A stretch of 14,171 nucleotides of DNA from JBAUHN01 sp049680295 (lineage in GTDB: Bacteria; Pseudomonadota; Alphaproteobacteria; Rhodobacterales; Rhodobacteraceae). The stretch's first letter is position 1. Every line of letters begins with the position of its first letter. The stretch covers positions 1 to 14,171 of the forward strand of contig JBAUHN010000115.1 of assembly GCA_049680295.1 (NCBI GenBank). Reading direction: 5' to 3'. The translations under genes and the position numbers were made by a program. The notes beneath the pieces were generated by a model. That model did no database searches, was not told the origin of the DNA, and saw nothing but the letters and a program-made list of their open reading frames with translations. Of this stretch, positions 8,165 through 14,171 are shown piece by piece.

Positions 8165-8183
8165 GAATCATGTTTTTTTTACT
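8156..8183 (+). promoter_or_regulatory. Possible lacI-gene promoter overlapping the operator
   Basis: TTGCAA in the right arm of the palindrome (8156-8161), a 16-bp spacer and TTTACT (8178-8183, four of six consensus positions) form a weak sigma-70-like pair. Transcription would begin about 8190, giving a leader of roughly 55 bases before the ATG at 8246. The -35 box would lie inside the operator, consistent with autorepression. This is a weak match and could be chance. Confidence 0.25.
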
Positions 8184-8245
8184 GCGGCCATTCCCGATGC
8201 GAGGTACTTATCGGTTGGCAATGCAACAATAGTAGGGGCTTGGTG

Positions 8246-9244
8246 ATGGCGGCGACGCTCAAGGACGTGGCGAACAAAGCGGGTGTTTCGACCTCGGCTG
8301 TGTCACGCACGTTTACGGACGGTGCATCTGTATCCTTAAAAATGCGCCGAAAAGTCGAAAAGGCCGCGACAGAGCTAGGGTATAGCCCGAATTTTCTGGC
8401 CCGCAGTTTGACGACCAGGCGAACAAAATTGATTGGTCTGGTCAGCAATAACTTTCACAACCCAATTTTTCTTGAGGTGTTTGACCTGTTTACACGTGGT
8501 CTGCAAGACAGGGGATTACGCCCGCTTTTGGTGAACCTGAGCGATGAAACCGATCCCGAAAACTCGTTACGAATGTTGCAGCAGTATTCCGTTGATGGCG
8601 CGATTGTTGCCTCGTCTACTTTGCCGCCGGTGTTTTCAAAAGCGTTCCGTGATCAGAAACTGGCGGTGGTGCACACGTTTGGCCGATATTCCAGCAGCCC
8701 CGAGGTGCATGTCGTCGGCATCGACAATGTTGAGGCCGGGCGCATGGCGGCGCGCGAGTTGATTGTGCGTGGATACCGCCGGGTCGCCTTTCTGGGTGGG
8801 CCGCAGGCGGCGACGTCTACGCAGGACCGGTTGCAGGGGTTTGCGGATGAGGTGGCAAAGCACCCGAATGTGACACTGACCCACAGTTTTGCCGAGGCTT
8901 ATTCGTTTCAGGCGGGGCGTTCCGAAATGTTGCGCTTGCTGAAAGGCGAGTTGGCCGAAGCCTATTTTTGCGGCGACGACGTGTTGTCCATCGGCGTGTT
9001 GAGCGCGATCAAAGATGCAGGGCTGAATGCGCCGCTTGATGTTGGGATCATCGGGCTGAATGACATGGAAATGGCGTCATGGGAAAACATCAATTTGACA
9101 ACTATTCACCAGCCGATCCGGCAAATCATCACCTCAACGATTGAATTGATGGAGGCGATGCTGGACGAACCGGACCGCTATCCAGAGGCGCGGTTGTTTC
9201 CCTGCCGTGTGGTTGAGCGGGGCACGTTGCGGCCCCGCCCATAG
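8246..9244 (+). CDS. LacI-family transcriptional repressor of the importer/cyclitol locus
   Basis: This 332-residue protein has the standard LacI layout. An N-terminal helix-turn-helix and hinge occupy about residues 1-60 (TLKDVANKAGVSTSAVSRTF, then GYSPNFLARSL). A periplasmic-binding-protein-like effector and dimerisation domain follows (LIGLVSNNFHNPIF, VDGAIVASS, VVGIDNVEAGRMAARELI, VAFLGGP, CGDDVLSIGVLSAIK, VGIIGLNDMEMASW, LTTIHQPI). The frame is open upstream to 8084, but that extension crosses the operator and encodes nothing recognisable; the ATG at 8246 begins exactly at the conserved HTH, with AGGGG upstream. It is divergent from the importer operon, and a perfect LacI-type operator lies between them. 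It probably represses until an inducer derived from the transported substrate binds. Its stop is two bases from the stop of the convergent dehydrogenase gene. The effector is unknown. Inositol genes in several alphaproteobacteria are instead controlled by RpiR-type regulators, so a LacI-type controller here is noteworthy. Confidence 0.93.
   Translation: MAATLKDVANKAGVSTSAVSRTFTDGASVSLKMRRKVEKAATELGYSPNFLARSLTTRRTKLIGLVSNNFHNPIFLEVFDLFTRGLQDRGLRPLLVNLSDETDPENSLRMLQQYSVDGAIVASSTLPPVFSKAFRDQKLAVVHTFGRYSSSPEVHVVGIDNVEAGRMAARELIVRGYRRVAFLGGPQAATSTQDRLQGFADEVAKHPNVTLTHSFAEAYSFQAGRSEMLRLLKGELAEAYFCGDDVLSIGVLSAIKDAGLNAPLDVGIIGLNDMEMASWENINLTTIHQPIRQIITSTIELMEAMLDEPDRYPEARLFPCRVVERGTLRPRP
9217..9238. 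repeat. Hairpin in the last codons of the lacI-type gene
   Basis: GCGGGGC (9217-9223) and GCCCCGC (9232-9238) form a 7-bp all-G+C stem with an 8-base loop, ending four bases before the TAG of the regulator gene and nine bases from the convergent TAA at 9247-9249. There is no T-tract on either strand, so it is not a classical terminator. It may mark the 3' ends of the converging transcripts, or be a chance product of G+C-rich coding sequence. Confidence 0.35.
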
Positions 9245-9246
9245 CG

Positions 9247-10380
9247 TTACCGAAACATCGGTGGACGCGCATCCAGCCAGACGCCATCCTCCCTGGCCGA
9301 TGCAACGGCTGTCTCGACCGCCGCCATCGACCGCACGCCATCTGCGGCGTTGGGCAGGCCATCGCGCGGCGTGCCCCGGATTGCATCCGCCAAATCACAG
9401 TAAATATTTGCCACCGCCAGCGGGAACCCTTCGGGATGGGCAATGGAAACGCGCGACAGGCGTTGTGCGTCTTCGTGCAGGCCTCCTTCGCCTTTTTCAA
9501 TGATCTGGGTCCGTCCGGCCAGGGGTGTATAGATCAGTTGATTGGGTTGCTCTGAGGCCCAGCGCAATCCACCGGTTTCGCCAAACACCTGAATGTCGAA
9601 CCCATGCTGACGCCCGATGGCGACAGAAGACGTCCACAAGCGCCCGACAGTGCCGCCGGACAGGCGAAAATTGACCATCGCGTCGTCTTCCAACACGCGG
9701 CTGGAAATGGTTGACGCAAAGTCGGCAGAAAGTTTTTCGACCGTATCATTACAAATGAAACCGGCCATATGCAGCGCGTGAATGCCGCAATCGGCGAATT
9801 GCCCGGATACACCCGCCATTGCCGGATCATAGCGCCAGCGCACCCTCGGATTATCCGCATCTGTCGCATCACCGTGATGGCCGTGACTGAAGTTTGTGAC
9901 CACCAGACGGATCTTGCCAAGCTCACCTTCGCGTACCATCGCGCGGGCCTGACGGATCATCGGATAGGCCGAGTAGCAATAGTTCACGGCGCATATCTTG
10001 CCCGAGCGTTCGGCGACGCGAACGATCTCTTCTCCCTCCGCCACGGTCATGGTCATCGGCTTTTCGCACAGCACGTTAAACCCGGCCTCAAGAAAGGATT
10101 TGGTGATCTCAAAATGGGTGGCGTTCGGGGTCGCCACAGTGACCAGATCAACGGGGTCTTTGCGTGCGGTTTCGCCTGCCAGCATCTCGCGCCAGTCGCC
10201 ATAGGCGCGATCAGCGGCAATGCCCAAACGTGCGGCATAGTCTCGACCTGCATCGGCCCGGTGATCCAGTGCTCCGGCGGCAAATTCAAACAACCCGTCG
10301 GCTTGGGCGCCAAGGCGGTGCGCGGGTCCGATCTGACTGCCTTCGCCGCCGCCAATCATGCCCCATTTTAGCTTTTTCAT
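9247..10380 (-). CDS. Gfo/Idh/MocA-family NAD(P)-dependent dehydrogenase (first of two)
   Basis: This 377-residue cytoplasmic oxidoreductase probably oxidises a ring hydroxyl of a sugar or cyclitol. The N-terminal Rossmann fold has the glycine motif GGGEGSQIG (10-18), followed by VDLVTVATPN and the family motif CEKP with Lys107. The catalytic Asp/His pair has the expected spacing of four: Asp197 and His201 in GQFADCGIHALHM, comparable to Asp172/His176 of Bacillus inositol dehydrogenase. Length and domain order are normal. The GGGxGSxIGxxHR opening is that of a subgroup that also contains sugar and glycoside 3-dehydrogenases; it is not the GAGRIGxxHA opening with FRDMTIHD seen in canonical alphaproteobacterial myo-inositol 2-dehydrogenase. 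It is the last gene of the operon, 11 bases after the TIM-barrel gene, with AAGGG overlapping that gene's stop region. The family is certain; the substrate (an inositol isomer, keto-inositol or glycoside) is open. Confidence 0.88.
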   Translation of the reverse strand: MKKLKWGMIGGGEGSQIGPAHRLGAQADGLFEFAAGALDHRADAGRDYAARLGIAADRAYGDWREMLAGETARKDPVDLVTVATPNATHFEITKSFLEAGFNVLCEKPMTMTVAEGEEIVRVAERSGKICAVNYCYSAYPMIRQARAMVREGELGKIRLVVTNFSHGHHGDATDADNPRVRWRYDPAMAGVSGQFADCGIHALHMAGFICNDTVEKLSADFASTISSRVLEDDAMVNFRLSGGTVGRLWTSSVAIGRQHGFDIQVFGETGGLRWASEQPNQLIYTPLAGRTQIIEKGEGGLHEDAQRLSRVSIAHPEGFPLAVANIYCDLADAIRGTPRDGLPNAADGVRSMAAVETAVASAREDGVWLDARPPMFR

Positions 10381-10391
10381 GTTATTTACCC

Positions 10392-11282
10392 TTAAAAACC
10401 AATAGATTGAAGGTATTCACGGTTTGCGCGCGCATCTTCAAGCGGTGTGCCCGGCAAGGCAGGGTCGCAGTCTTGCTCAACAGTGCACCAGCCTTCGAAA
10501 CCTGCATCCAACAGGCGTTGGCGCACGGCAGGGAAATCGACGTCGCCCTGGCCCAGATTGCAGAATATTCCTTGACCGCAGGCTTTGTAGAAATCGGTCC
10601 GGTTGGCGACGACATCGGCCTTTACGGCGGGGTCGATATCCTTGAAGTGCATGTAAGAAATCCGGCTGATGTAGCGGTCCATAAATGCCACTGGATCAAA
10701 GCCCGCAAAAGAATGGTGACCGGTGTCAAAGCAGATCTTAAGAATGCTCTCATCGACTTCGGCCAGCAGGCGTTCAAGTTCCGGTTCAAAATCCAGAAAA
10801 CCACCTGCGTGGGCGTGAATGCCCACCGTCAGCCCGTATTCTTCGGTGCCCATTTTGGCGATTGTGGCAATGCGGGTGCGAAAAGCCATCCATTCGGCCT
10901 TGTCCATTTGTTCGGCCTTATTCGCGCGTCCGGCAGTGGGCGCGCGACGGGGCGAAATACTGTCGATCAGAACCAGGTGTTTAGCGCCATGGGCCGCCAG
11001 TGCCTTGCAGGTGCGTTTTGAGGCGTCCAGCACGTCTTCCCACTTTGTGGGGTCGTGAAACGCGCGGAAGACAACGCCGCCGATGATCTCAAGATCACGG
11101 GCCGCCAATGCCGGGGCCAGAACCGTAGGGTCCTCGGGCATATAGCCGATGGGGCCAAGTTCGATGCCTTTATAACCAGCACCCGCACATTGATCCAATA
11201 CGGATTGCCAGGTGGGGTAGGCTGGATCGCTCGGGAATTCGATTCCCCATGAGCAAGGTGCATTTCCGATTTTTATTGTCAT
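10392..11282 (-). CDS. IolE/MocC-like TIM-barrel isomerase/dehydratase
   Basis: This 296-residue protein belongs to the sugar phosphate isomerase/epimerase TIM-barrel family (AP endonuclease family 2 fold), whose members include inosose dehydratase IolE and inosose isomerase IolI. Visible strand-end residues that are candidate metal or substrate ligands are Glu41 (GIELG), His156 and His158 (GIHAHAGG), Asp186 and His189 (CFDTGHH), His212 (MHFKD) and Glu269 (TVEQDCD). The opening GNAPCSWGIEF differs from the INPISWSNDDLP opening of typical alphaproteobacterial IolE, so it is probably a paralogue and not the standard 2-keto-myo-inositol dehydratase. The ATG at 11282 has AAAGG upstream. It sits between two Gfo/Idh/MocA genes (20 and 11 bases away) in one operon. 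Such dehydrogenase plus TIM-barrel pairs also act in 3-keto-glycoside pathways, but nearby iolD favours inositol metabolism. The exact reaction (dehydration, isomerisation or epimerisation) is unknown. Confidence 0.82.
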   Translation of the reverse strand: MTIKIGNAPCSWGIEFPSDPAYPTWQSVLDQCAGAGYKGIELGPIGYMPEDPTVLAPALAARDLEIIGGVVFRAFHDPTKWEDVLDASKRTCKALAAHGAKHLVLIDSISPRRAPTAGRANKAEQMDKAEWMAFRTRIATIAKMGTEEYGLTVGIHAHAGGFLDFEPELERLLAEVDESILKICFDTGHHSFAGFDPVAFMDRYISRISYMHFKDIDPAVKADVVANRTDFYKACGQGIFCNLGQGDVDFPAVRQRLLDAGFEGWCTVEQDCDPALPGTPLEDARANREYLQSIGF

Positions 11283-11302
11283 GGCTGTACCTTTTGCAAA
11301 CT

Positions 11303-12400
11303 TCAGACGGACGCAACATCAACCCATGCTTTTGCACGGGAAGATGCCATCGCCGCCGCGACAATCTGGTTTACGTCCAACCCATCCTGAAAGGTGGGCC
11401 AGACTGGCGTTTTCATTTCAATCGCGCGCAGAAAATCACGCGCTTCGATGATGATCTGATCCTGATATCCGGTGCCATGTCCGGGCCCCTGACAGAAGGG
11501 TTCATAATCGGGGTGCGCCGGGCCGGTCAGGATTTTGCGAAAGCCGCGCGTGGCTTCGGGTTCGTCCATTGTATAAAGCCAGACCGCGTTTTGATCCTCC
11601 TGGTCGAAACGGATCGCGCCTTTGGTGCCTGTGACCTCATAGGCGTAGCCCATTTTGCGGCCGTGATTGATGCGACTAAAGTACATTTGCCCCATTGCAC
11701 CTGTATCAAACCGGCACATCATCTGCGCGTGGTCATCGTTGGTGACCGCGCCGCCGGGGCGTTTGGGATGCACGGTTTCGACCTCGGCGATCAGGGATTT
11801 GATCGGGCCAACCAAAGCCAGCGCGCCGTTGATCATATGAGGGGCCAAATCGCCCATGGTGCCGTTGGCATCGCCGTCGGTGCGCCAGGTGGCGGGGCTG
11901 TCCGGATCGGCAAAAAAGTCTTCGGTATGTTCGCCGCGAAACCATGTGATGTCACCGATCAGACCGTCCGCAATCAACCGTCTGGAAAATTGGCTGGCGG
12001 GTGTGCGGATATAGTTGAACCCGGTCATGCTGATCTGACCTTTGGAGGCCGCAACCATATCGCGGCTGTCCTGCAGGGATGCGCCCAACGGCTTTTCGCA
12101 GAACACCGGTTTGTTCAGGGCAAAAGCTGCCAGCGCGATGTCACGGTGGGTTTTTTGCGGCGATGCAATGACGATCGCCTCTACTTTGGGGTCGCCGACC
12201 AGAGTTTTCCAATCCGCCGTACTGCGGGCAAATCCAAATTCTGCCCTGTAGCGTTCAGCACTGTCGCCCGTGCTTGCGCAAACCATTTCAAGGTGGGGGC
12301 GCAATTTTGTATTGAAGACGGCCCCGACTGCGGACATGGCTACCGCGTGGGCCTTGCCCATATAACCACCGCCAATGATACCGATACCGATTTCCGTCAT
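11303..12400 (-). CDS. Gfo/Idh/MocA-family NAD(P)-dependent dehydrogenase (second of two)
   Basis: This 365-residue oxidoreductase has an N-terminal Rossmann fold with GGGYMGKAHA (about 10-19), the CEKP motif with Lys103, and the Asp184/His188 pair in MGDLAPHMING, all in register for catalysis. It differs clearly from the other dehydrogenase in the operon (different glycine-loop and Asp/His contexts), so the two are not recent duplicates. The frame extends 33 bases further to an ATG at 12433, but that start is inside the palindromic operator. The ATG at 12400 has AAAGG about 9 bases upstream and begins the conserved beta strand, so it is chosen. It is the first gene of the operon with the TIM-barrel enzyme and second dehydrogenase, and divergent from iolD across a shared operator. 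Oxidation of an inositol stereoisomer is inferred from context; the residues confirm only the family. Confidence 0.88.
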   Translation of the reverse strand: MTEIGIGIIGGGYMGKAHAVAMSAVGAVFNTKLRPHLEMVCASTGDSAERYRAEFGFARSTADWKTLVGDPKVEAIVIASPQKTHRDIALAAFALNKPVFCEKPLGASLQDSRDMVAASKGQISMTGFNYIRTPASQFSRRLIADGLIGDITWFRGEHTEDFFADPDSPATWRTDGDANGTMGDLAPHMINGALALVGPIKSLIAEVETVHPKRPGGAVTNDDHAQMMCRFDTGAMGQMYFSRINHGRKMGYAYEVTGTKGAIRFDQEDQNAVWLYTMDEPEATRGFRKILTGPAHPDYEPFCQGPGHGTGYQDQIIIEARDFLRAIEMKTPVWPTFQDGLDVNQIVAAAMASSRAKAWVDVASV

Positions 12401-12426
12401 TGCCTGCGCCTTTCTTTGAAATTGGG

Positions 12427-12444
12427 TTTGCAACCGGTTGCAAA
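12427..12444. promoter_or_regulatory. Perfect 18-bp palindromic operator, dehydrogenase/iolD intergenic region
   Basis: TTTGCAACCGGTTGCAAA is a perfect 9 + 9 palindrome, identical to the core of the palindrome at 8143-8164. It lies 26 bases before the dehydrogenase ATG (12400) and 72 bases before the iolD ATG (12517), between divergent genes. Each arm contains the self-complementary hexamer TTGCAA. A LacI-type dimer bound here could block both directions. The exact recurrence in two divergent promoter regions and the repressor gene between them make a shared regulon very likely, though binding is inferred. Confidence 0.87.
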
Positions 12445-12455
12445 ACTAGTATCTT
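12428..12455 (+). promoter_or_regulatory. Candidate iolD promoter with the operator as its -35/spacer
   Basis: TTGCAA (12428-12433) and TATCTT (12450-12455, four of six consensus positions) are separated by 16 bases, so the palindrome covers the -35 box and most of the spacer. A start near 12462 would give a leader of about 55 bases to the iolD ATG, which has GGGAGGGAGCAGG upstream. Direct steric repression by a LacI-type protein would follow. The box match is moderate only. Confidence 0.4.
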
Positions 12456-12474
12456 CAGATTCGAAAACACGCAA
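12446..12474 (-). promoter_or_regulatory. Weak candidate promoter for the dehydrogenase operon
   Basis: On the minus strand TTGCGT (12474-12469), a 17-bp spacer and TACTAG (12451-12446) could form a weak sigma-70 pair whose start would fall near 12439, inside the palindrome. That position suits repression, but each box matches only three of six consensus positions, so this may be chance. Confidence 0.2.
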
Positions 12475-12516
12475 GCATCAATCGCCAACTGGGCGCGTTT
12501 GGGAGGGAGCAGGAAA

Positions 12517-14171
12517 ATGACAGTTAGTACGGTCCGGCTGACGACGGCGCAGGCGATCATCAAATATCTAGCCAACCAATATATCGTTGTGGACGGCAGG
12601 GAAATACGCGTTTGCGGCGGTGGATTTGGGATTTTCGGGCACGGCAATGTGACCTGCCTGGGCGAAGCGCTGTATGATGCGAAGGACGAATTGCCGCTTT
12701 ATCGGGGGCAAAACGAACAAAGCATGGGGTTTGCGGCTGCGGGATATTCGAAACAATGGCTGCGGCAGCGGTTCATGTTTTGCACGGCAAGTGCGGGGCC
12801 CGGAACGGCGAACCTGCTGACCTCGGCGGCTTTGGCGCATGCCAACCGGTTGCCGATGCTGATGTTGTGTGGTGACGCTTTTTTGACACGTCTGCCGGAC
12901 CCGGTGTTGCAGCAACTGGAACATTTCGGCAATCCGACGCTGGGGGTGAATGATGCGTTCAAAGCCGTCAGTCGGTTTTGGGATCGGATCACGCATCCGG
13001 CGCAAATTATTCAATCGCTGCCTGCGGCTTTGGCGACCATGCTGGACCCTGCTGATTGCGGGCCTGCCTTTATTGGTCTGCCGCAGGATGTTCAGGGCTG
13101 GGCCTATGACTATCCGGCCAGCTTTTTCGACAAACGTGTGCACCGCATCCGGCGGCAAAGCCCGGATCAGGCCGAGATCGCAGCGGCGGCGCAGGTGTTG
13201 CTGTCTGCAAAACGCCCGATGATCATTGCGGGCGGTGGCGTGCAGTATTCCGGTGCGGTTTCCGCGTTGACGACCCTGGCCGAGGCGCATGATATTCCCG
13301 TGGTTGAAACGATTGCCGGTCGCGCGAACCTGACGCAGGATCATGCGCTCAATATCGGGCCTTTGGGTGTTACAGGGTCAGACAGTGCAAACTGGGTCGC
13401 TGAACGCGCAGATGTCATTTTGGCTGTGGGCACGCGGTTGCAGGATTTCACAACCGGATCATGGACCGCTTTTGCCAAAGATGCCCGTATCATCGGCATG
13501 AATGTTGGGCGCCATGACGCAGTCAAACACCTGTCCATGCCGGTTGTCGGTGACGCATTGCTAAGCTTGCAAGCGCTGGATCGCGCTTTGGGTGATTACA
13601 AAGCCAGCTTAGAATGGGTGGCGTCTGCACGCGCAAAACGCAGCGAATGGGTGGCCTACACGGACAAGATTACAACGCCGGGCAATGGTCCCAACTCCTA
13701 CTGCCACGCCATTCGTGTGGTGAATGACCTTTGCGACCCACGTGACCGTGTGGTGGCCGCTGCTGGTGGTTTGCCCGCCGAAGTGACCGCGCATTGGCAG
13801 ACAAAAGAGGTTGGCACCATTGATGTCGAGTTTGGGTTTTCGTGCATGGGGTATGAAATTGCCGGCGGCTGGGGCGCCAGAATTGCGCAATTTGAACGTG
13901 AACCGGATCGCGACACGATCGTGTTTACCGGGGATGGGTCATACCTGCTGATGAATTCGGACATTTATTCGTCGGTTCTGACGGGTCGAAAACTGATCAT
14001 CTGCGTGCTGGACAACGGCGGGTTTGCGGTGATCAACAAGCTGCAAAACAACACCGGGAACGAAAGCTTTAACAATCTGATCGCTGATTGCCCGACGGTG
14101 CCCGCACCCTTTACCGTTGATTTTGAGGCACATGCCGCATCCATGGGCGCACATGCGGAAACTGTGGCCAA
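12517..14171 (+). CDS. iolD: 3D-(3,5/4)-trihydroxycyclohexane-1,2-dione acylhydrolase (ThDP-dependent), partial at 3' end
   Basis: IolD hydrolyses the diketone made from 2-keto-myo-inositol, opening the ring to 5-deoxy-D-glucuronate in the cytoplasm. The frame runs from the ATG at 12517 (GGAGG upstream) off the right edge: 551 complete codons, against about 600-640 residues for the family, so only the C-terminal end is missing. The N-terminal ThDP domain has RLTTAQAIIKYLANQY and the catalytic glutamate Glu67 in YRGQNEQSMGFAAAGY. The central domain has IIAGGGVQYSG, and the cofactor motif begins GDGS at 472 and ends with Asn500 in LDNGGFAVINKLQN. Acetolactate synthase-like enzymes share the fold, but the GQNEQSMG and IDVEFGFSCMGYEI segments are those of IolD. 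It is divergent from the dehydrogenase operon across a shared operator. Other iol genes (iolE, iolB, iolC) would be expected downstream, outside the window. Confidence 0.93.
   Translation, partial: MTVSTVRLTTAQAIIKYLANQYIVVDGREIRVCGGGFGIFGHGNVTCLGEALYDAKDELPLYRGQNEQSMGFAAAGYSKQWLRQRFMFCTASAGPGTANLLTSAALAHANRLPMLMLCGDAFLTRLPDPVLQQLEHFGNPTLGVNDAFKAVSRFWDRITHPAQIIQSLPAALATMLDPADCGPAFIGLPQDVQGWAYDYPASFFDKRVHRIRRQSPDQAEIAAAAQVLLSAKRPMIIAGGGVQYSGAVSALTTLAEAHDIPVVETIAGRANLTQDHALNIGPLGVTGSDSANWVAERADVILAVGTRLQDFTTGSWTAFAKDARIIGMNVGRHDAVKHLSMPVVGDALLSLQALDRALGDYKASLEWVASARAKRSEWVAYTDKITTPGNGPNSYCHAIRVVNDLCDPRDRVVAAAGGLPAEVTAHWQTKEVGTIDVEFGFSCMGYEIAGGWGARIAQFEREPDRDTIVFTGDGSYLLMNSDIYSSVLTGRKLIICVLDNGGFAVINKLQNNTGNESFNNLIADCPTVPAPFTVDFEAHAASMGAHAETVA

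Noticed and set aside
8143..8180. Palindrome followed by a run of eight Ts, considered as a terminator
   Set aside because: The palindrome has no loop and the T-run is separated from it by about eight bases. It lies between divergent starts, where a terminator has no gene to end, and an identical core recurs without a T-run at 12427.
10164..11021. A 285-codon plus-strand open frame across the TIM-barrel and first dehydrogenase genes
   Set aside because: It spans two genes on the other strand, with no protein motif; a shadow frame.
12401..12433. N-terminal extension of the second dehydrogenase to an ATG at 12433
   Set aside because: The start is inside the operator, and the extension lies before the first beta strand of the Rossmann fold; the ATG at 12400 has a better-placed AAAGG.
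11249..12520. A 423-codon plus-strand open frame opposite the dehydrogenase gene, ending at the iolD start
   Set aside because: It is fully antisense to a well-recognised Gfo/Idh/MocA gene, crosses the operator, and its translation is rich in Cys, His and Arg with no family motif. It reflects the low stop frequency of G+C-rich sequence.
12568..13344. A 258-codon minus-strand open frame opposite iolD
   Set aside because: Arg/Gln/His-rich translation without domains, antisense to a strongly supported IolD.
1..14171. Mobile element, CRISPR, tRNA/rRNA or defence system
   Set aside because: No transposase or integrase, no direct-repeat array, no tRNA-like or rRNA-like sequence and no toxin-antitoxin or nuclease gene was seen; every substantial stretch is explained by metabolic, transport or envelope genes.

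Overview
The window looks like a chromosomal segment of an alphaproteobacterium, most likely a Rhodobacterales (Roseobacter-type) bacterium. This rests on the style of the proteins, the moderate-to-high G+C coding sequence and the gene neighbourhoods. No search could be run, so the taxonomic call is an inference. Coding density is high. I see no rRNA, tRNA, CRISPR array, insertion sequence or prophage gene, and no gene-free stretch longer than about 190 bases.

Region 1 (1-2552, minus strand) is the start of a surface-polysaccharide operon. It holds a TviB/WbpO-type UDP-N-acetylhexosamine 6-dehydrogenase, then a MurG-like predicted glycosyltransferase (COG4671 type). The first 12 codons of a third gene overlap the second by 4 bases and run off the left edge. 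Region 2 (2722-5106, plus strand) is one large multi-membrane-segment MscS-family mechanosensitive channel, transcribed divergently from the polysaccharide genes.

Region 3 (5140 to the right edge) is a sugar or cyclitol uptake and catabolism locus. A three-gene ABC importer (binding protein, permease, single-domain ATPase; minus strand, 8059 to 5140) is divergent from a LacI-family repressor gene (8246-9244, plus). Tail-to-tail with the repressor is a minus-strand operon (12400 to 9247) of two Gfo/Idh/MocA dehydrogenases around an IolE/MocC-like TIM-barrel enzyme. Divergent from that operon, and running off the right edge, is iolD, the ThDP-dependent hydrolase that opens the ring in myo-inositol catabolism.

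The most informative signal is a perfect palindrome, TTTGCAACCGGTTGCAAA. It occurs once in each of the two divergent intergenic regions of region 3 (importer/lacI and dehydrogenase/iolD) and I saw it nowhere else. It has the form of a LacI-family operator with a central CG, and it ties the importer, the repressor, the dehydrogenase operon and iolD into one local regulon. The inferred job is uptake of an inositol or inositol-like compound, oxidation and dehydration by the Gfo and TIM-barrel enzymes, and ring opening by IolD. The two dehydrogenases and the TIM-barrel protein do not look like the canonical alphaproteobacterial IdhA/IolG and IolE. They may therefore serve a side branch for another inositol isomer or derivative that feeds the common IolD step.
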